Positions 9,818 through 18,645 of a stretch of 64,000 nt of DNA are shown here, one piece after another. Position numbers and translations under genes: made by a program. The notes under the pieces were generated by a model. It ran no database searches, had not been told where the DNA came from, and worked only from the letters and a program-made list of their open reading frames with translations. Every line of letters begins with the position of its first letter. Position 1 is the first letter of the stretch. Origin of the DNA: Ignavibacterium sp. (GTDB lineage: Bacteria > Bacteroidota > Ignavibacteria > Ignavibacteriales > Ignavibacteriaceae); assembly GCA_032027145.1 (NCBI GenBank), contig JAVSMP010000001.1:2671116-2735115 (forward strand). The letters are read 5' to 3'.

Positions 9818-10699
9818 GTGACAATAGAATCGCTGATAAATAATTTTTTGTCAAATTTACGCAACATTAGCAGGTATTCTGAGCATACACTTAAGGCTTA
9901 TACCAATGATCTTGCTGAGTTTGAAAAATATTGTACTCTTAAAGGAAAGTTTAAAAATTCTGATATTACAGAGCGGTTCTTAAAATCGTATTTGGTATAC
10001 TTAAATGAAAAAGAACTTGACAAAAAAACAATTTCAAGAAAATTAGCAGCAATCAGAAGTCTTTTTAAGTATGCTTTTCAAAATGATCTGATAGAAGAAA
10101 ATCCTGTACAATTAATTAAAAATCCAAAATCAAAAAGAAAATTGCCGGAAATAATATCTGATGCAACTTTTCCGGAATTACTTGATAATGTTAAAGAGAC
10201 AAATGAAAAACCAGAGCTAATATCAGTTATTTTTGAGATTTTATACGGATCTGCTTTAAGGGTTAGTGAGCTTTGTAATCTGAAGTATAAAGAGTATAAT
10301 TCAAATAAAGGACAGTTTCTTGTTACTGGTAAAGGAAATAAAACCCGCATAGTACCGGTTGGAGAAAAAGCAATGCTTGCAATTTCAAAATATTTGGAAT
10401 TAAATCCTGTTGCTTCAAAGAATGATTACTTGATTAGAACAAAAAAAAATGATAAACTTTACCCAAGATTTGTTTATCGGATTGTTAACAAATATTTATC
10501 GAGAGTTTCAGACATTAAAAAGAAAAGTCCTCATATTCTACGTCATAGTGCCGCAACACATATGCTGGATAAGGGTGCTGATTTGAGAGCTGTAAAAGAA
10601 ATATTAGGACACGAAAATTTATCAACAACACAAATCTATACACATGTAAGTATAGAAAGATTAAAAACTACATATAAAAAATCTCATCCAAAATCATAA
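9818..10699 (+). CDS. Tyrosine recombinase XerC/XerD
   Basis: This site-specific recombinase resolves chromosome dimers at dif during division. The 293 residues contain an N-terminal SAM-like core-binding domain (about 1-90) and a C-terminal catalytic domain. All catalytic residues are visible: Arg in SALRVSEL (near 147), Lys in TGKGNKTR (near 171), HxxR in HILRH (near 239), His in LGHEN (near 265) and the Tyr nucleophile in IYTHV (near 274). The start is GTG at 9818. It is a stand-alone chromosomal gene with housekeeping neighbours, so Xer function is more likely than a mobile integrase. XerC versus XerD is undecided. Confidence 0.9.
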   Translation: MTIESLINNFLSNLRNISRYSEHTLKAYTNDLAEFEKYCTLKGKFKNSDITERFLKSYLVYLNEKELDKKTISRKLAAIRSLFKYAFQNDLIEENPVQLIKNPKSKRKLPEIISDATFPELLDNVKETNEKPELISVIFEILYGSALRVSELCNLKYKEYNSNKGQFLVTGKGNKTRIVPVGEKAMLAISKYLELNPVASKNDYLIRTKKNDKLYPRFVYRIVNKYLSRVSDIKKKSPHILRHSAATHMLDKGADLRAVKEILGHENLSTTQIYTHVSIERLKTTYKKSHPKS

Positions 10700-10714
10700 T
10701 TAACGGAGGATAAA

Positions 10715-11017
10715 ATGAATATTCAGATAACAGCCAGAAAGTTCAAAGCTCATGATACCTTAAAAGAATTTATCAGGGATGAAATTACTGCACTTGAAAA
10801 ATTTAATGATGATATCATCGGAGCAGACGTAATCCTTAGTTATCAGAATAATCAGAATAGTATAAAAAAAGCAGAAGTTGTTTTGTACATCCCTGGGCAA
10901 ACATTAAATGCAGCAGATCAATCAGAAGAATTTAAAGTAGCTATAAGTTCTGCTGCTGAAAAACTAAGGAGACAGTTAAAAACTATAAAATCAAAAAGAG
11001 TTTCTAAAGCAAGATGA
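10715..11017 (+). CDS. hpf: Ribosome hibernation-promoting factor, short form
   Basis: This 100-residue protein of the HPF/RaiA (YfiA) family binds the 30S subunit and silences ribosomes in stationary phase. It opens MNIQITARKFKAHDTLKEFI and has the beta-alpha-beta pattern ending in a basic tail (KTIKSKRVSKAR). It lacks the C-terminal dimerisation domain of the long form. A strong GGAGG lies at 10704-10708, unusual here because most genes lack a Shine-Dalgarno, and suggests high expression. It overlaps hprK by four bases. Confidence 0.92.
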   Translation: MNIQITARKFKAHDTLKEFIRDEITALEKFNDDIIGADVILSYQNNQNSIKKAEVVLYIPGQTLNAADQSEEFKVAISSAAEKLRRQLKTIKSKRVSKAR

Positions 11018-12027
11018 TGAAGTTTGATCAGAATGCTGTTAGTCGAAAAGAATCTATTACAGTAGGATTTCTTTTTGAAAACGCAAAAAAGATTTGCAAG
11101 TTAGAACTATTGAGTGAAAACAACGATTTTGAAAAAAAAATATATGAACAAAACTTACACCGGTCAGGTTTAGCCCTGGCCGGTTTTGTTGATTTGTTTT
11201 CTTACACCAGGGTTCAGGTTTTTGGTAATACTGAAATGAGATATTTAGAACATTTAACACCTGAAAAATTGAATGAATCACTTGAAAAAATTTTTAAGTT
11301 TAACATCCCCTGTATTATTCTAACCGATAATAATAAACCAATCCCTTTATTAATAGAAAAAGCAAATAAATTTCGTATCCCATTGTTTCAAACCAGCTAT
11401 TCTACCACAAAACTAGTTTATTTCTTAAGCGATTTTTTAGACGATCAGTTTTCTCCACGAATGTCATTCCACGGATCCTTTATTGATGTTTATGGTGTAG
11501 GTATTATGGTTATTGGAAAATCAGGAATTGGAAAAAGTGAAGTTGCATTAGACCTTATCGAAAGAGGTCATCGCTTAGTAGCTGATGATGTTATTATTCT
11601 TACAAAAAAAGGTGAAGGAATTTTGATTGGTTCTGCAACTGAAATTGGTCAGAAATTTATGGAAATAAGGGGATTAGGAATAATTGATATTCAAAGCATT
11701 TTTGGAATAAGAGCCATTAGATTACAAAAAAGACTTGAGATTGTTGTAGAATTAGAATTCTGGGATGATAATTCTGATTATACCAGAACTGGATTAGAGG
11801 ATAAAACTATGAATATAATGGATGTAGATATTCCTTACATTAAATTACCGATTATTCCCGGCAAAAATATTACAGTTATCCTGGAAATTATTGGATTAAA
11901 CTATTTACTAAAGCATTATGGATACGATGCTGCAAAGGTATTTCAAAGCAAACTGAATGAAAAACTAAAAAGTAAAAATTCCGCTTTAAGCAGAGAAGTT
12001 GATTATTTCGAACATGATTTCGAATGA
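11014..12027 (+). CDS. hprK: HPr kinase/phosphorylase
   Basis: HprK/P phosphorylates and dephosphorylates a serine of the phosphocarrier HPr in response to metabolite levels. The 337-residue protein has the N-terminal HPr(Ser)kinase_N domain (about 1-130). The P-loop GKSGIGKSE is near residue 168, and the family signature MEIRGLGIIDIQSIFGI follows near 215. The start overlaps hpf (ATGA). No HPr, EI or EII gene is in this window. In Gram-negatives lacking sugar PTS uptake this enzyme is usually part of a regulatory, non-transport PTS. Confidence 0.95.
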   Translation: MMKFDQNAVSRKESITVGFLFENAKKICKLELLSENNDFEKKIYEQNLHRSGLALAGFVDLFSYTRVQVFGNTEMRYLEHLTPEKLNESLEKIFKFNIPCIILTDNNKPIPLLIEKANKFRIPLFQTSYSTTKLVYFLSDFLDDQFSPRMSFHGSFIDVYGVGIMVIGKSGIGKSEVALDLIERGHRLVADDVIILTKKGEGILIGSATEIGQKFMEIRGLGIIDIQSIFGIRAIRLQKRLEIVVELEFWDDNSDYTRTGLEDKTMNIMDVDIPYIKLPIIPGKNITVILEIIGLNYLLKHYGYDAAKVFQSKLNEKLKSKNSALSREVDYFEHDFE

Positions 12028-12048
12028 GTTTTTTCTATCTTTTTGATA

Positions 12049-12078
12049 TTGACAAAGCAGACTCATTTCTTTAAGTTG
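12049..12078 (+). promoter_or_regulatory. Promoter of the M23 peptidase gene
   Basis: TTGACA at 12049-12054, a 17-base spacer, then TAAGTTG at 12072-12078, ending 11 bases before the ATG at 12090. It matches the arrangement ahead of nuoA and rho, with one T missing from TAnnTTTG. The leader would be very short. Confidence 0.65.
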
Positions 12079-12089
12079 CACCACAATTT

Positions 12090-13001
12090 ATGAAAAAGTT
12101 TTACTATTTCTCTGAAAAAAGCCTCAATTTCCTTGAAATAAAGCATTTCAAGAAAAAGCTTGTAACTTATTTTACTGTATCTGTATTTGTTTTAAGTGCA
12201 GTGATATTTGGAATATTTTATCTCGTTACAGGACTTCTTAACAACGAGAATGATGTTGCAATTTTAAAAAATGAAAATAAAGAACTGAAGGGAAAAATTT
12301 TAAAATTATCCCAGAAGTATTCTGATTTAGAAAAAGAATTATCTTCAGTTACAGAGATCAGTAACGAATTAAGACTTGCAACCAATTTAACACCCATTAA
12401 CCCTGAAGAAAGAATATTTGGTATTGGCGGAAGCAGTACAATAGAAAATTTGTATCACGATTTTTCTGGGGAAGTATCTGATGCTTTGAATTATATTGAT
12501 AAAGTTACAAAAAGATTTGAATTTGAAAAGTCGCAGTATAATGAGATTGTGATCAAGCTAAATGAAAATAAAGATTTCTATGAAAGAATTCCGGCTATTT
12601 TACCTACCAATGGAAATTATAGTAGTGAAAGTTATGGAATGAGAATACATCCAGTCTTAGGTGTTAATAAAATGCACAATGGTATTGACATTATTGCTGA
12701 TGTTGGGACAAATGTTAAATCCTCTGGTAAAGGTAAAGTAATCTTTTCTGGACCAAAACAAGGCTATGGGTTGGCAGTAGAAATTGATCATGGATTTGGT
12801 TATAGAACAATTTATGCTCACTTATCCAAAATCCTAGTTCGTGAGGGACAGAGTGTTAAAAGAGGTGAGATTATTGCAAAGACAGGCAATACTGGTCTTT
12901 CTACTGGTCCGCATTTGCATTATGAAGTTCTGCACAATGGAGAAAACCTGAATCCTGTTGATTTCTTTTTTGATGAATATAATTATTTTGAATCTAATTA
13001 A
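12090..13001 (+). CDS. Membrane-anchored M23 (LytM) peptidase
   Basis: This is a murein endopeptidase, or a degenerate LytM regulator, acting in the periplasm. The 303 residues have a short cytoplasmic start, one transmembrane segment (about 28-48), a coiled coil (about 58-92) and a C-terminal M23 domain (about 180-295). The zinc ligands are present: His and Asp in HNGIDI and the HLHYE motif, so the enzyme is probably active. This TM-coiled-coil-LytM layout resembles MepM-like and DipM-like division hydrolases. It has its own promoter immediately upstream. Confidence 0.9.
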   Translation: MKKFYYFSEKSLNFLEIKHFKKKLVTYFTVSVFVLSAVIFGIFYLVTGLLNNENDVAILKNENKELKGKILKLSQKYSDLEKELSSVTEISNELRLATNLTPINPEERIFGIGGSSTIENLYHDFSGEVSDALNYIDKVTKRFEFEKSQYNEIVIKLNENKDFYERIPAILPTNGNYSSESYGMRIHPVLGVNKMHNGIDIIADVGTNVKSSGKGKVIFSGPKQGYGLAVEIDHGFGYRTIYAHLSKILVREGQSVKRGEIIAKTGNTGLSTGPHLHYEVLHNGENLNPVDFFFDEYNYFESN

Positions 13002-13032
13002 GTGCTAATAAAGTTGGAGGATTTTTACTTAA

Positions 13033-13254
13033 ATGATCTGGACAGTTGAACTAGCGGCTTTTCTTGACGATGCTCCCTGGCCCGCAACTAAAGAAGAACT
13101 ATTAGAATATGCTGATAGAATTGGTGCCCCTTATGAAGTAATTGAAAATTTAAAAGAGCTTGAAGATTCGGATGAACCCTACGAATCAATTGAGGATATT
13201 TGGCCAGATTATCCTTCTGATGAAGATTTTTTCTATAACGATGAAGATAATTAA
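13033..13254 (+). CDS. DUF2795 domain-containing small acidic protein
   Basis: This 73-residue, strongly acidic protein has the DUF2795 pattern: an ELAAFLDDAPWPATKEELLE start followed by a short helical hairpin and a Y-E-S-I-E-D-I-W element. The C-terminus is an acidic run (PSDEDFFYNDEDN). It is preceded by a GGAGG ribosome site at 13016-13020 and followed at once by a terminator. The molecular function of DUF2795 proteins is not known to me. Family recognition is by pattern, so moderate confidence on that point; the coding call is firm. Confidence 0.85.
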   Translation: MIWTVELAAFLDDAPWPATKEELLEYADRIGAPYEVIENLKELEDSDEPYESIEDIWPDYPSDEDFFYNDEDN

Positions 13255-13258
13255 GTGC

Positions 13259-13281
13259 AGGCGCCTTGAGCGCCTTTTTTT
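13259..13281 (+). terminator. Rho-independent terminator after the DUF2795 gene
   Basis: Perfect 6-bp stem AGGCGC (13259-13264) with GCGCCT (13270-13275), a five-base loop and a run of seven T. The holB ATG begins on the very next base. Confidence 0.9.
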
Positions 13282-14400
13282 ATGAATAGTTTTTTGAATG
13301 AAATAGCAGGTAATCAAAAAGTAAAATTAGTGCTGGCTAATATTCTTAGAAGTAAAAATATTCCTCACGCTTTTTTATTTTCTGGAAATGAGGGACTCGG
13401 TAAAGACAATGCTGCAATTAGTTTTGCTAAAGAACTCACTCTGATTAATAGTAATGATGAGTTAAGAAACTCAAAACTTGTTCAATTTATTAATCACTTA
13501 TCAGAACCTTATATTAAATATATTTTTCCGCTTCCCAGAGGAAAAAACGAAACTGATCAGAATGGTCCTTTAGAAAGATTATCACAGGATGAAATGGATA
13601 TAGTCAATTCTGAATTTCAAGTAAAATCTAATAATCCATATTACAAAATTCGAATACCTAAGGCTAATCAAATAAAAGTAAGTAGTATTCGTGATATCAA
13701 AAAGTTTTTAACATTAAACTATGATGATATAAACTATCGGATAATTTTGATTTCACAAGCTCATTTAATGAATGAAGAATCGCAAAATGCCTTACTTAAA
13801 AACCTTGAAGAACCACCAAACGGAGTTGTATTTATTTTAACAACTTCAGCACCAGAAAAACTTAGAGAAACTATTAAATCCCGTTGCTGGAATATTGCTT
13901 TTCAACCAATACCCGAGCAGGAATTAAAGAAGATATTAGTTGAAAGATTTAACATTGAAGAAGAATTAGCTGATGAAGTTATCCCATTTTCAGAAGGTTC
14001 AGTTCAAACGGCATTATCTTTAATTGAAAGTAATCTTTTTGAATTATTAGAAAAAGTTATCAAAATTCTTAGATATTCTTTCGGGAAAAGATATAATTCT
14101 GCACTTGCTGAGTTTGAAGAAATAGTTTCAGAATCAGACTTGTTAAAATTTAATCTAATAATCCGCTTGATATTAACCTGGTTCAATGACTTGCAGCGAT
14201 ATCGGTATAACTCAAATTCTAAGTTGTATTTTAAGGGATATTTGGACACTTTTCAAAAATTCCACGAGAAATTTCCAGAAGCAAATATTCAATCTGTAAT
14301 TAGTAAACTTGATAACATCTCCAACTATACCAGGAATAATATTAATCTGAATGTTGCAGTTAGTAATGTTATTGCACAAATCTCTTTGATTACTTCATAA
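13282..14400 (+). CDS. holB: DNA polymerase III subunit delta' (clamp loader)
   Basis: Delta' is a subunit of the clamp-loader complex that places the beta clamp on DNA. The 372 residues show an AAA+ fold: the Walker A variant GNEGLGKD near residue 36, HLMNEESQNALLKNLEEPP near 155, and the SRC motif in IKSRCW near 195. An insertion (about 65-115) replaces the usual zinc-binding cysteine cluster. The ATG abuts the T-run of the preceding terminator with no Shine-Dalgarno; TTG at 13294 is the only nearby alternative. A gap of 83 bases separates it from the thiolase. Confidence 0.9.
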   Translation: MNSFLNEIAGNQKVKLVLANILRSKNIPHAFLFSGNEGLGKDNAAISFAKELTLINSNDELRNSKLVQFINHLSEPYIKYIFPLPRGKNETDQNGPLERLSQDEMDIVNSEFQVKSNNPYYKIRIPKANQIKVSSIRDIKKFLTLNYDDINYRIILISQAHLMNEESQNALLKNLEEPPNGVVFILTTSAPEKLRETIKSRCWNIAFQPIPEQELKKILVERFNIEEELADEVIPFSEGSVQTALSLIESNLFELLEKVIKILRYSFGKRYNSALAEFEEIVSESDLLKFNLIIRLILTWFNDLQRYRYNSNSKLYFKGYLDTFQKFHEKFPEANIQSVISKLDNISNYTRNNINLNVAVSNVIAQISLITS

Positions 14401-14413
14401 TTATTCTTCCGAA

Positions 14414-14448
14414 TTGTAATTCTTTTAGCATTTATTTTTTTATTTTTG
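14414..14448 (+). promoter_or_regulatory. Possible promoter of the thiolase gene
   Basis: TATTTTTG at 14441-14448 fits TAnnTTTG, with a TTG at 14414-14416. The spacing (21 bases when TTGTAA is counted) is longer than in the better promoters of this window, so the call is weak. Confidence 0.3.
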
Positions 14449-14483
14449 ATAAAATAATATTAACTATTTAAACCGAGGGTATT

Positions 14484-15662
14484 ATGAAGAAAGTAGTTAT
14501 TGTATCTGCAAAAAGAACAGCTATTGGTTCATTTAACGGTGTCTTATCACCTTTTTCAGCAGCACAATTAGGCAGTTTTGCCATTAAATCTGTTTTAGAA
14601 GATTCTAAACTTGATCCTAAGATTGTGGATGAAGTAATAATGGGAAATGTTTTAATGGCTGGACAGGGACAAGCACCAGCCAGACAAGCAGCGTTGTACG
14701 CAGGTCTTCCGGTAAAAACTGAATGTTTAACAATAAATAAAATGTGTGGCAGTGGATTGAAAGCAGTAATGCTAGCACAGCAGGCAATAGCATTAGGCGA
14801 TGCTGATATTGTAATAGCCGGAGGACAGGAAAGTATGACCAACGCTCCATATCTTCTTTCAAGTGCAAGAAATGGTTATCGTTTAGGACACGGAGAATTA
14901 AAAGATTCTATAATTACTGATGGATTGTGGGATGTTTATAATAATATTCATATGGGTAATTGTGCTGAATCTTGTGCAAGAGATTTTTCTTTTACAAGAG
15001 AAGAACTTGATCATTTTGCAATTGAATCTTACAAGAGAGCAAATGAAGCAGTAAATTCGGGAAAATTTGAAGAAGAAATATATCCAATAAAACAAACTTC
15101 TAAATCAGGCGAAATCATTATTAATAAAGATGAGGAACCTGGCAAAGTAAAATATGATAAGATCCCTTCACTTAGACCTGTTTTTGATAAGAACGGAGTT
15201 GTAACTGCTGCCAATGCTTCAAGTATTAATGATGGTGCAGCAGCACTCATTATTATGAGTGAAGAAAAAGCCAAAGAACTTAATATTACTCCTTTAGTTG
15301 AAATTGTTGCACAAGGATCTGCAGCTAAAGCACCGATCGAATTTACGACTGCACCAGCTGATGCAATAAATAAAGTATTGAAAAAAGCTGGTATGAAAAT
15401 AAATGATATAGACCTCTGGGAAATTAATGAAGCTTTTGCTGTTGTATCATTGGCAGTAAATAAGTTATTGGGACTAACAACCGAAAACGTTAATGTAAAT
15501 GGAGGTGCAATTGCTTTAGGTCATCCGATTGGGGCAAGCGGGGCAAGAATACTTGTAACTCTTATTCATGAAATGAAAAGAAGGAAACTAAATTTAGGAT
15601 TAGCATCTTTATGTATAGGCGGGGGAGAAGCATCTGCAGTTATAGTAAAAAATTATTTATAA
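14484..15662 (+). CDS. Acetyl-CoA C-acetyltransferase (thiolase)
   Basis: This biosynthetic-type thiolase interconverts two acetyl-CoA and acetoacetyl-CoA. Its 392 residues match the family's length. The acyl-binding Cys is in NKMCGSGLKAV (near residue 88), the catalytic His in IALGHPIGASGA (near 347), and the second Cys in CIGGGEA (near 377). A purine-rich CGAGGG precedes the ATG. The 3-hydroxyacyl-CoA dehydrogenase gene follows after 13 bases, so the pair could run acetyl-CoA to 3-hydroxybutyryl-CoA or the reverse. Direction of flux cannot be inferred. Confidence 0.94.
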   Translation: MKKVVIVSAKRTAIGSFNGVLSPFSAAQLGSFAIKSVLEDSKLDPKIVDEVIMGNVLMAGQGQAPARQAALYAGLPVKTECLTINKMCGSGLKAVMLAQQAIALGDADIVIAGGQESMTNAPYLLSSARNGYRLGHGELKDSIITDGLWDVYNNIHMGNCAESCARDFSFTREELDHFAIESYKRANEAVNSGKFEEEIYPIKQTSKSGEIIINKDEEPGKVKYDKIPSLRPVFDKNGVVTAANASSINDGAAALIIMSEEKAKELNITPLVEIVAQGSAAKAPIEFTTAPADAINKVLKKAGMKINDIDLWEINEAFAVVSLAVNKLLGLTTENVNVNGGAIALGHPIGASGARILVTLIHEMKRRKLNLGLASLCIGGGEASAVIVKNYL

Positions 15663-15675
15663 TAAGGAGTTAAAA

Positions 15676-16527
15676 ATGGATATCAAAAAAGTTGCTGTTA
15701 TTGGAGGCGGTACTATGGGAAATGGAATTGCTCATGTATTTGCATTAAATAATTTTGAAGTTCATTTAACTGAAACATCTGAAACACTTGTTAACAGAGC
15801 AATCAATACGATTACTTCTAATTTAGATAGACAGGTTAAAAAGCAAATTATTTCAGAGACTCAGAAATCTGAAACATTAAAAAGAATAATTAGCACTGTT
15901 GGTGTTGAAAAAATTCCGTCTGATGTACAATTAATAATAGAAGCTATTTTTGAGAATAAGGAGATAAAGATAGCTCTTTTTAAGGAGTTAGAGAATCGAA
16001 TAAATGAAGATTGTATCTTTGCTTCAAACACATCTTCAATTTCTATAACTGAGCTTTCTGCAGTTTGCAGACCTGATAAATTTATAGGAATGCATTTTAT
16101 GAATCCGGTTCCAGTTATGAAATTAGTTGAAGTCATTCGTGCTTATTCTACTTCAGATCAAACATACAATACAATAAAGGAATTATCTTATAAATTAGGC
16201 AAGGAGCCAGTAGAAGTATTTGATTACCCAGGATTTATATCCAATCGTATTTTAATGCCGATGATAAATGAAGCTGTTTTTGCACTAATGGAAGGTGTTG
16301 CCTCCAAAGAATCTATCGATTCAGTTATGAAACTTGGAATGGCTCATCCAATGGGTCCCTTAACTTTAGCTGATTTTATTGGATTGGATGTTTGTCTTGC
16401 AATAATGAATGTTATTTATGAGGGTTACAATGATTCTAAATACAGACCTTGCCCGTTGTTAAAAAAAATGGTTGCTGCAAATAAACTTGGCAGAAAAACT
16501 GGTGAGGGATTTTATAAATATGACTGA
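15676..16527 (+). CDS. 3-hydroxybutyryl-CoA dehydrogenase
   Basis: This NAD(P)-dependent enzyme interconverts acetoacetyl-CoA and 3-hydroxybutyryl-CoA. Its 283 residues match the Hbd/PaaH length. The dinucleotide fold has GGGTMGNGIAH at residues 10-20. The catalytic His-Glu region is GMHFMNPVP followed by MKLVEVI near residue 140, and the C-terminal domain has GPLTLADFIGLDV. An AAGGAG site precedes the ATG. It is co-transcribed with the thiolase, and no crotonase is adjacent. Confidence 0.93.
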   Translation: MDIKKVAVIGGGTMGNGIAHVFALNNFEVHLTETSETLVNRAINTITSNLDRQVKKQIISETQKSETLKRIISTVGVEKIPSDVQLIIEAIFENKEIKIALFKELENRINEDCIFASNTSSISITELSAVCRPDKFIGMHFMNPVPVMKLVEVIRAYSTSDQTYNTIKELSYKLGKEPVEVFDYPGFISNRILMPMINEAVFALMEGVASKESIDSVMKLGMAHPMGPLTLADFIGLDVCLAIMNVIYEGYNDSKYRPCPLLKKMVAANKLGRKTGEGFYKYD

Positions 16528-16547
16528 AAGTAATTGAGGATAAAATT

Positions 16548-18605
16548 ATAATTTCTAAAAGAATAAATTCAGTAAAAGATTATTTCGAAAGACATTCATT
16601 CCCTGAATATATTTCTTTCAGCATTTATGCTATTATAATTGGTGTAGCTGCGGGGTTATCGGCAGTATTCTTTCATCTTTCAATAGAATTTTTTAACAGA
16701 ATCTTTTTTGAAAGAACAGCCGGTGGTTTGTTTTTCTTAGGTGCAGCAGCTGTTATCCTGTTACCAGCAATTGGAATGTTTATTCAGTTTCTGATGATTA
16801 AAGCCGCACCCGAAGTTTCTAAAAGAAGGGGAGTGTTGGATATAATTAAATCGGTAGCTACAAGAGATGGAATCATTTCTTTCAGAACTACAATTTTCCA
16901 CTTCTTTGCACCGGTTATTTCGATTGGCTCCGGAGGTACTGTAGGACCTGAGGGACCTGCTGCTCAGATAGGTGGGGGTGTTGCCAGTAAGATTGCAACC
17001 TTATTAAAAGTTTCTGATCAACGAAGAAGAGTATTTACAACTGCAGGCTCAGGCGCTGCCATTGCTGCAATTTTCAATACTCCATTAGGCGGAGTGTTTT
17101 TTGCTCTCGAGATAATTTTACTTAATGATTATCATACCCCAACTTTTTCAGCTTTAATTCTGGCTTCTGTTACAGCTAGTGCAATCGCAAGAATATTCTT
17201 AGGTAACAATTCAGTTTTTATGTTTAATGTACCGGATATCGGAGGTTACTATTATTTATATCTTTTTATAATCTTAGGTCTTCTTGGTGGTATTTTATCA
17301 ATTCTGTTTTTGAAATTTGATTTTTTCTCTGAAAGAATAATAAAGAATAAAATCCGTAAAGTAATTCCAAAATGGATGCTTATGATTATTATTGGGCTTT
17401 TAGTAGGCGTCAGTGGCTATTTTTATAAAGAGATATTCGGAATTGGTTATACTGGAATTAACCAAATACTAAAATCAGTTTTAGACTGGAGAGTAGTGCT
17501 TGTTTTACTGTTACTGAAGTTTTTTCTGGTCCCTTTAACTTTAAACTCAGGTGGTTTTGGCGGTACTTTTGCTCCTTCATTATTTATGGGAGCAGCTTTA
17601 GGGTACCTTTTTTCTGTTTTAATGTCCGTTTTATTTGGTTTAAAGCTTGATTCGACAACATACACTTTAGTTGGGATGGGCGCAGTTTTAGGAGGTATTA
17701 ATTCTATTCCAATTACTGCAATACTAATGATTTTTGAAATGACAAGGGAATACTCTTTAATTTTACCGCTTATGCTTGCTGTTATTGTCAGTTCAACTAT
17801 CACTCAAATTGTTTTTAAAGGTCCGGTTCATTTAAAAAGATTAGAAAGACAAGGTTTTAAACTAACATCCGCAAAAGAAACAAGTATTCTGAAAAATATG
17901 ATTGCTGAACACTATATGCAAAAGAATCCTGTCCTTATAGATCAAAACGTTACATTACAAGAAGTTGTTACAAGTTTAATGAAATCTAAATTTCACAGAA
18001 TCTATACTGTTGATTCTAATAAAAGCCTTACGGGTGTTATATCTGATAAACATGTTCGAAATCTAATCACTGAATTCGATTCTTTAAAAATGTCACTTAT
18101 TGCCAGTGATATCGCTGATAACAAGCCGGCTTATGTAATTAAAGATCAGGATCTTGATTATGCTTTAAAAATTTTAACTAAGGGTGAAATTGAGGAATTA
18201 CCTGTGATAAACAATTCAATTAATAGAAATATAATCGGAGTAATAACCAGAAATGATATACTATCAATTTATAATAACCTGAGCTTGAAAAGTGATTTGG
18301 CTGAAGGACTGACAAGAGAGATTTCCACTCTAAATGAATCGAGGACTTCTAAAATTTCAGATGGTTATTCTATTGTTGAGAGAAAACCTAAGTATGAATT
18401 TATTGGAAAGACTCTGAAGGAATTAAGAATCCGAAATATATATGGATTAGAAATTTTGATGATAAAAAAATATGATGAAATGTTTGATGAATCCGGATTG
18501 AAAGAAAAGATAGTGATGCCAGGACACGATTATATCATAGAGACTGACGATATATTGGTTTTATTTGGTAAAGATGAAAATATTGAAAAAACCAAGGAAT
18601 GGTAA
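16548..18605 (+). CDS. ClC-family chloride channel/transporter with CBS pair and TrkA-C domain
   Basis: This is an integral membrane Cl- channel or Cl-/H+ antiporter. From about 16548 the frame encodes some 685 residues. The first helix begins PEYISFSIYAIIIG, and the filter region has GSGGT followed by GPEGP (canonical GREGP; the gating Glu is kept). GGFGGTFAP corresponds to GxFxP. The Glu of the proton path is not obvious. Two CBS domains follow (about 435-550), then an RCK_C/TrkA-C domain ending PGHDYIIETDDILVLFG. No ATG, GTG or TTG lies before the first helix: the first is TTG 16728, which would delete it. A GAGGA at 16536-16540 points to ATT 16545, ATA 16548 or ATT 16551. The start is uncertain. 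Confidence 0.85.
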   Translation: MISKRINSVKDYFERHSFPEYISFSIYAIIIGVAAGLSAVFFHLSIEFFNRIFFERTAGGLFFLGAAAVILLPAIGMFIQFLMIKAAPEVSKRRGVLDIIKSVATRDGIISFRTTIFHFFAPVISIGSGGTVGPEGPAAQIGGGVASKIATLLKVSDQRRRVFTTAGSGAAIAAIFNTPLGGVFFALEIILLNDYHTPTFSALILASVTASAIARIFLGNNSVFMFNVPDIGGYYYLYLFIILGLLGGILSILFLKFDFFSERIIKNKIRKVIPKWMLMIIIGLLVGVSGYFYKEIFGIGYTGINQILKSVLDWRVVLVLLLLKFFLVPLTLNSGGFGGTFAPSLFMGAALGYLFSVLMSVLFGLKLDSTTYTLVGMGAVLGGINSIPITAILMIFEMTREYSLILPLMLAVIVSSTITQIVFKGPVHLKRLERQGFKLTSAKETSILKNMIAEHYMQKNPVLIDQNVTLQEVVTSLMKSKFHRIYTVDSNKSLTGVISDKHVRNLITEFDSLKMSLIASDIADNKPAYVIKDQDLDYALKILTKGEIEELPVINNSINRNIIGVITRNDILSIYNNLSLKSDLAEGLTREISTLNESRTSKISDGYSIVERKPKYEFIGKTLKELRIRNIYGLEILMIKKYDEMFDESGLKEKIVMPGHDYIIETDDILVLFGKDENIEKTKEW

Positions 18606-18608
18606 TCT

Positions 18609-18641
18609 GTCCGATAATGTATATTATGTAAACTATTGGAC
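18609..18641. terminator. Weak hairpin between convergent genes
   Basis: GTCCGATA (18609-18616) can pair with TATTGGAC (18634-18641), one G-U pair, with a 17-base loop. There is no T-run on either side. It lies in the 40-base gap between the ends of the ClC and small membrane protein genes. Confidence 0.3.
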
Positions 18642-18645
18642 TACC

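Noticed and set aside
9818-10699. The tyrosine recombinase as the integrase of a mobile element
   Set aside because: It has Xer length and motifs, no adjacent tRNA or repeat ends, and housekeeping genes on both sides.
17447-17803. A 118-codon frame opposite the ClC gene
   Set aside because: It lies wholly inside a well-supported membrane protein gene on the other strand and shows no family motif.
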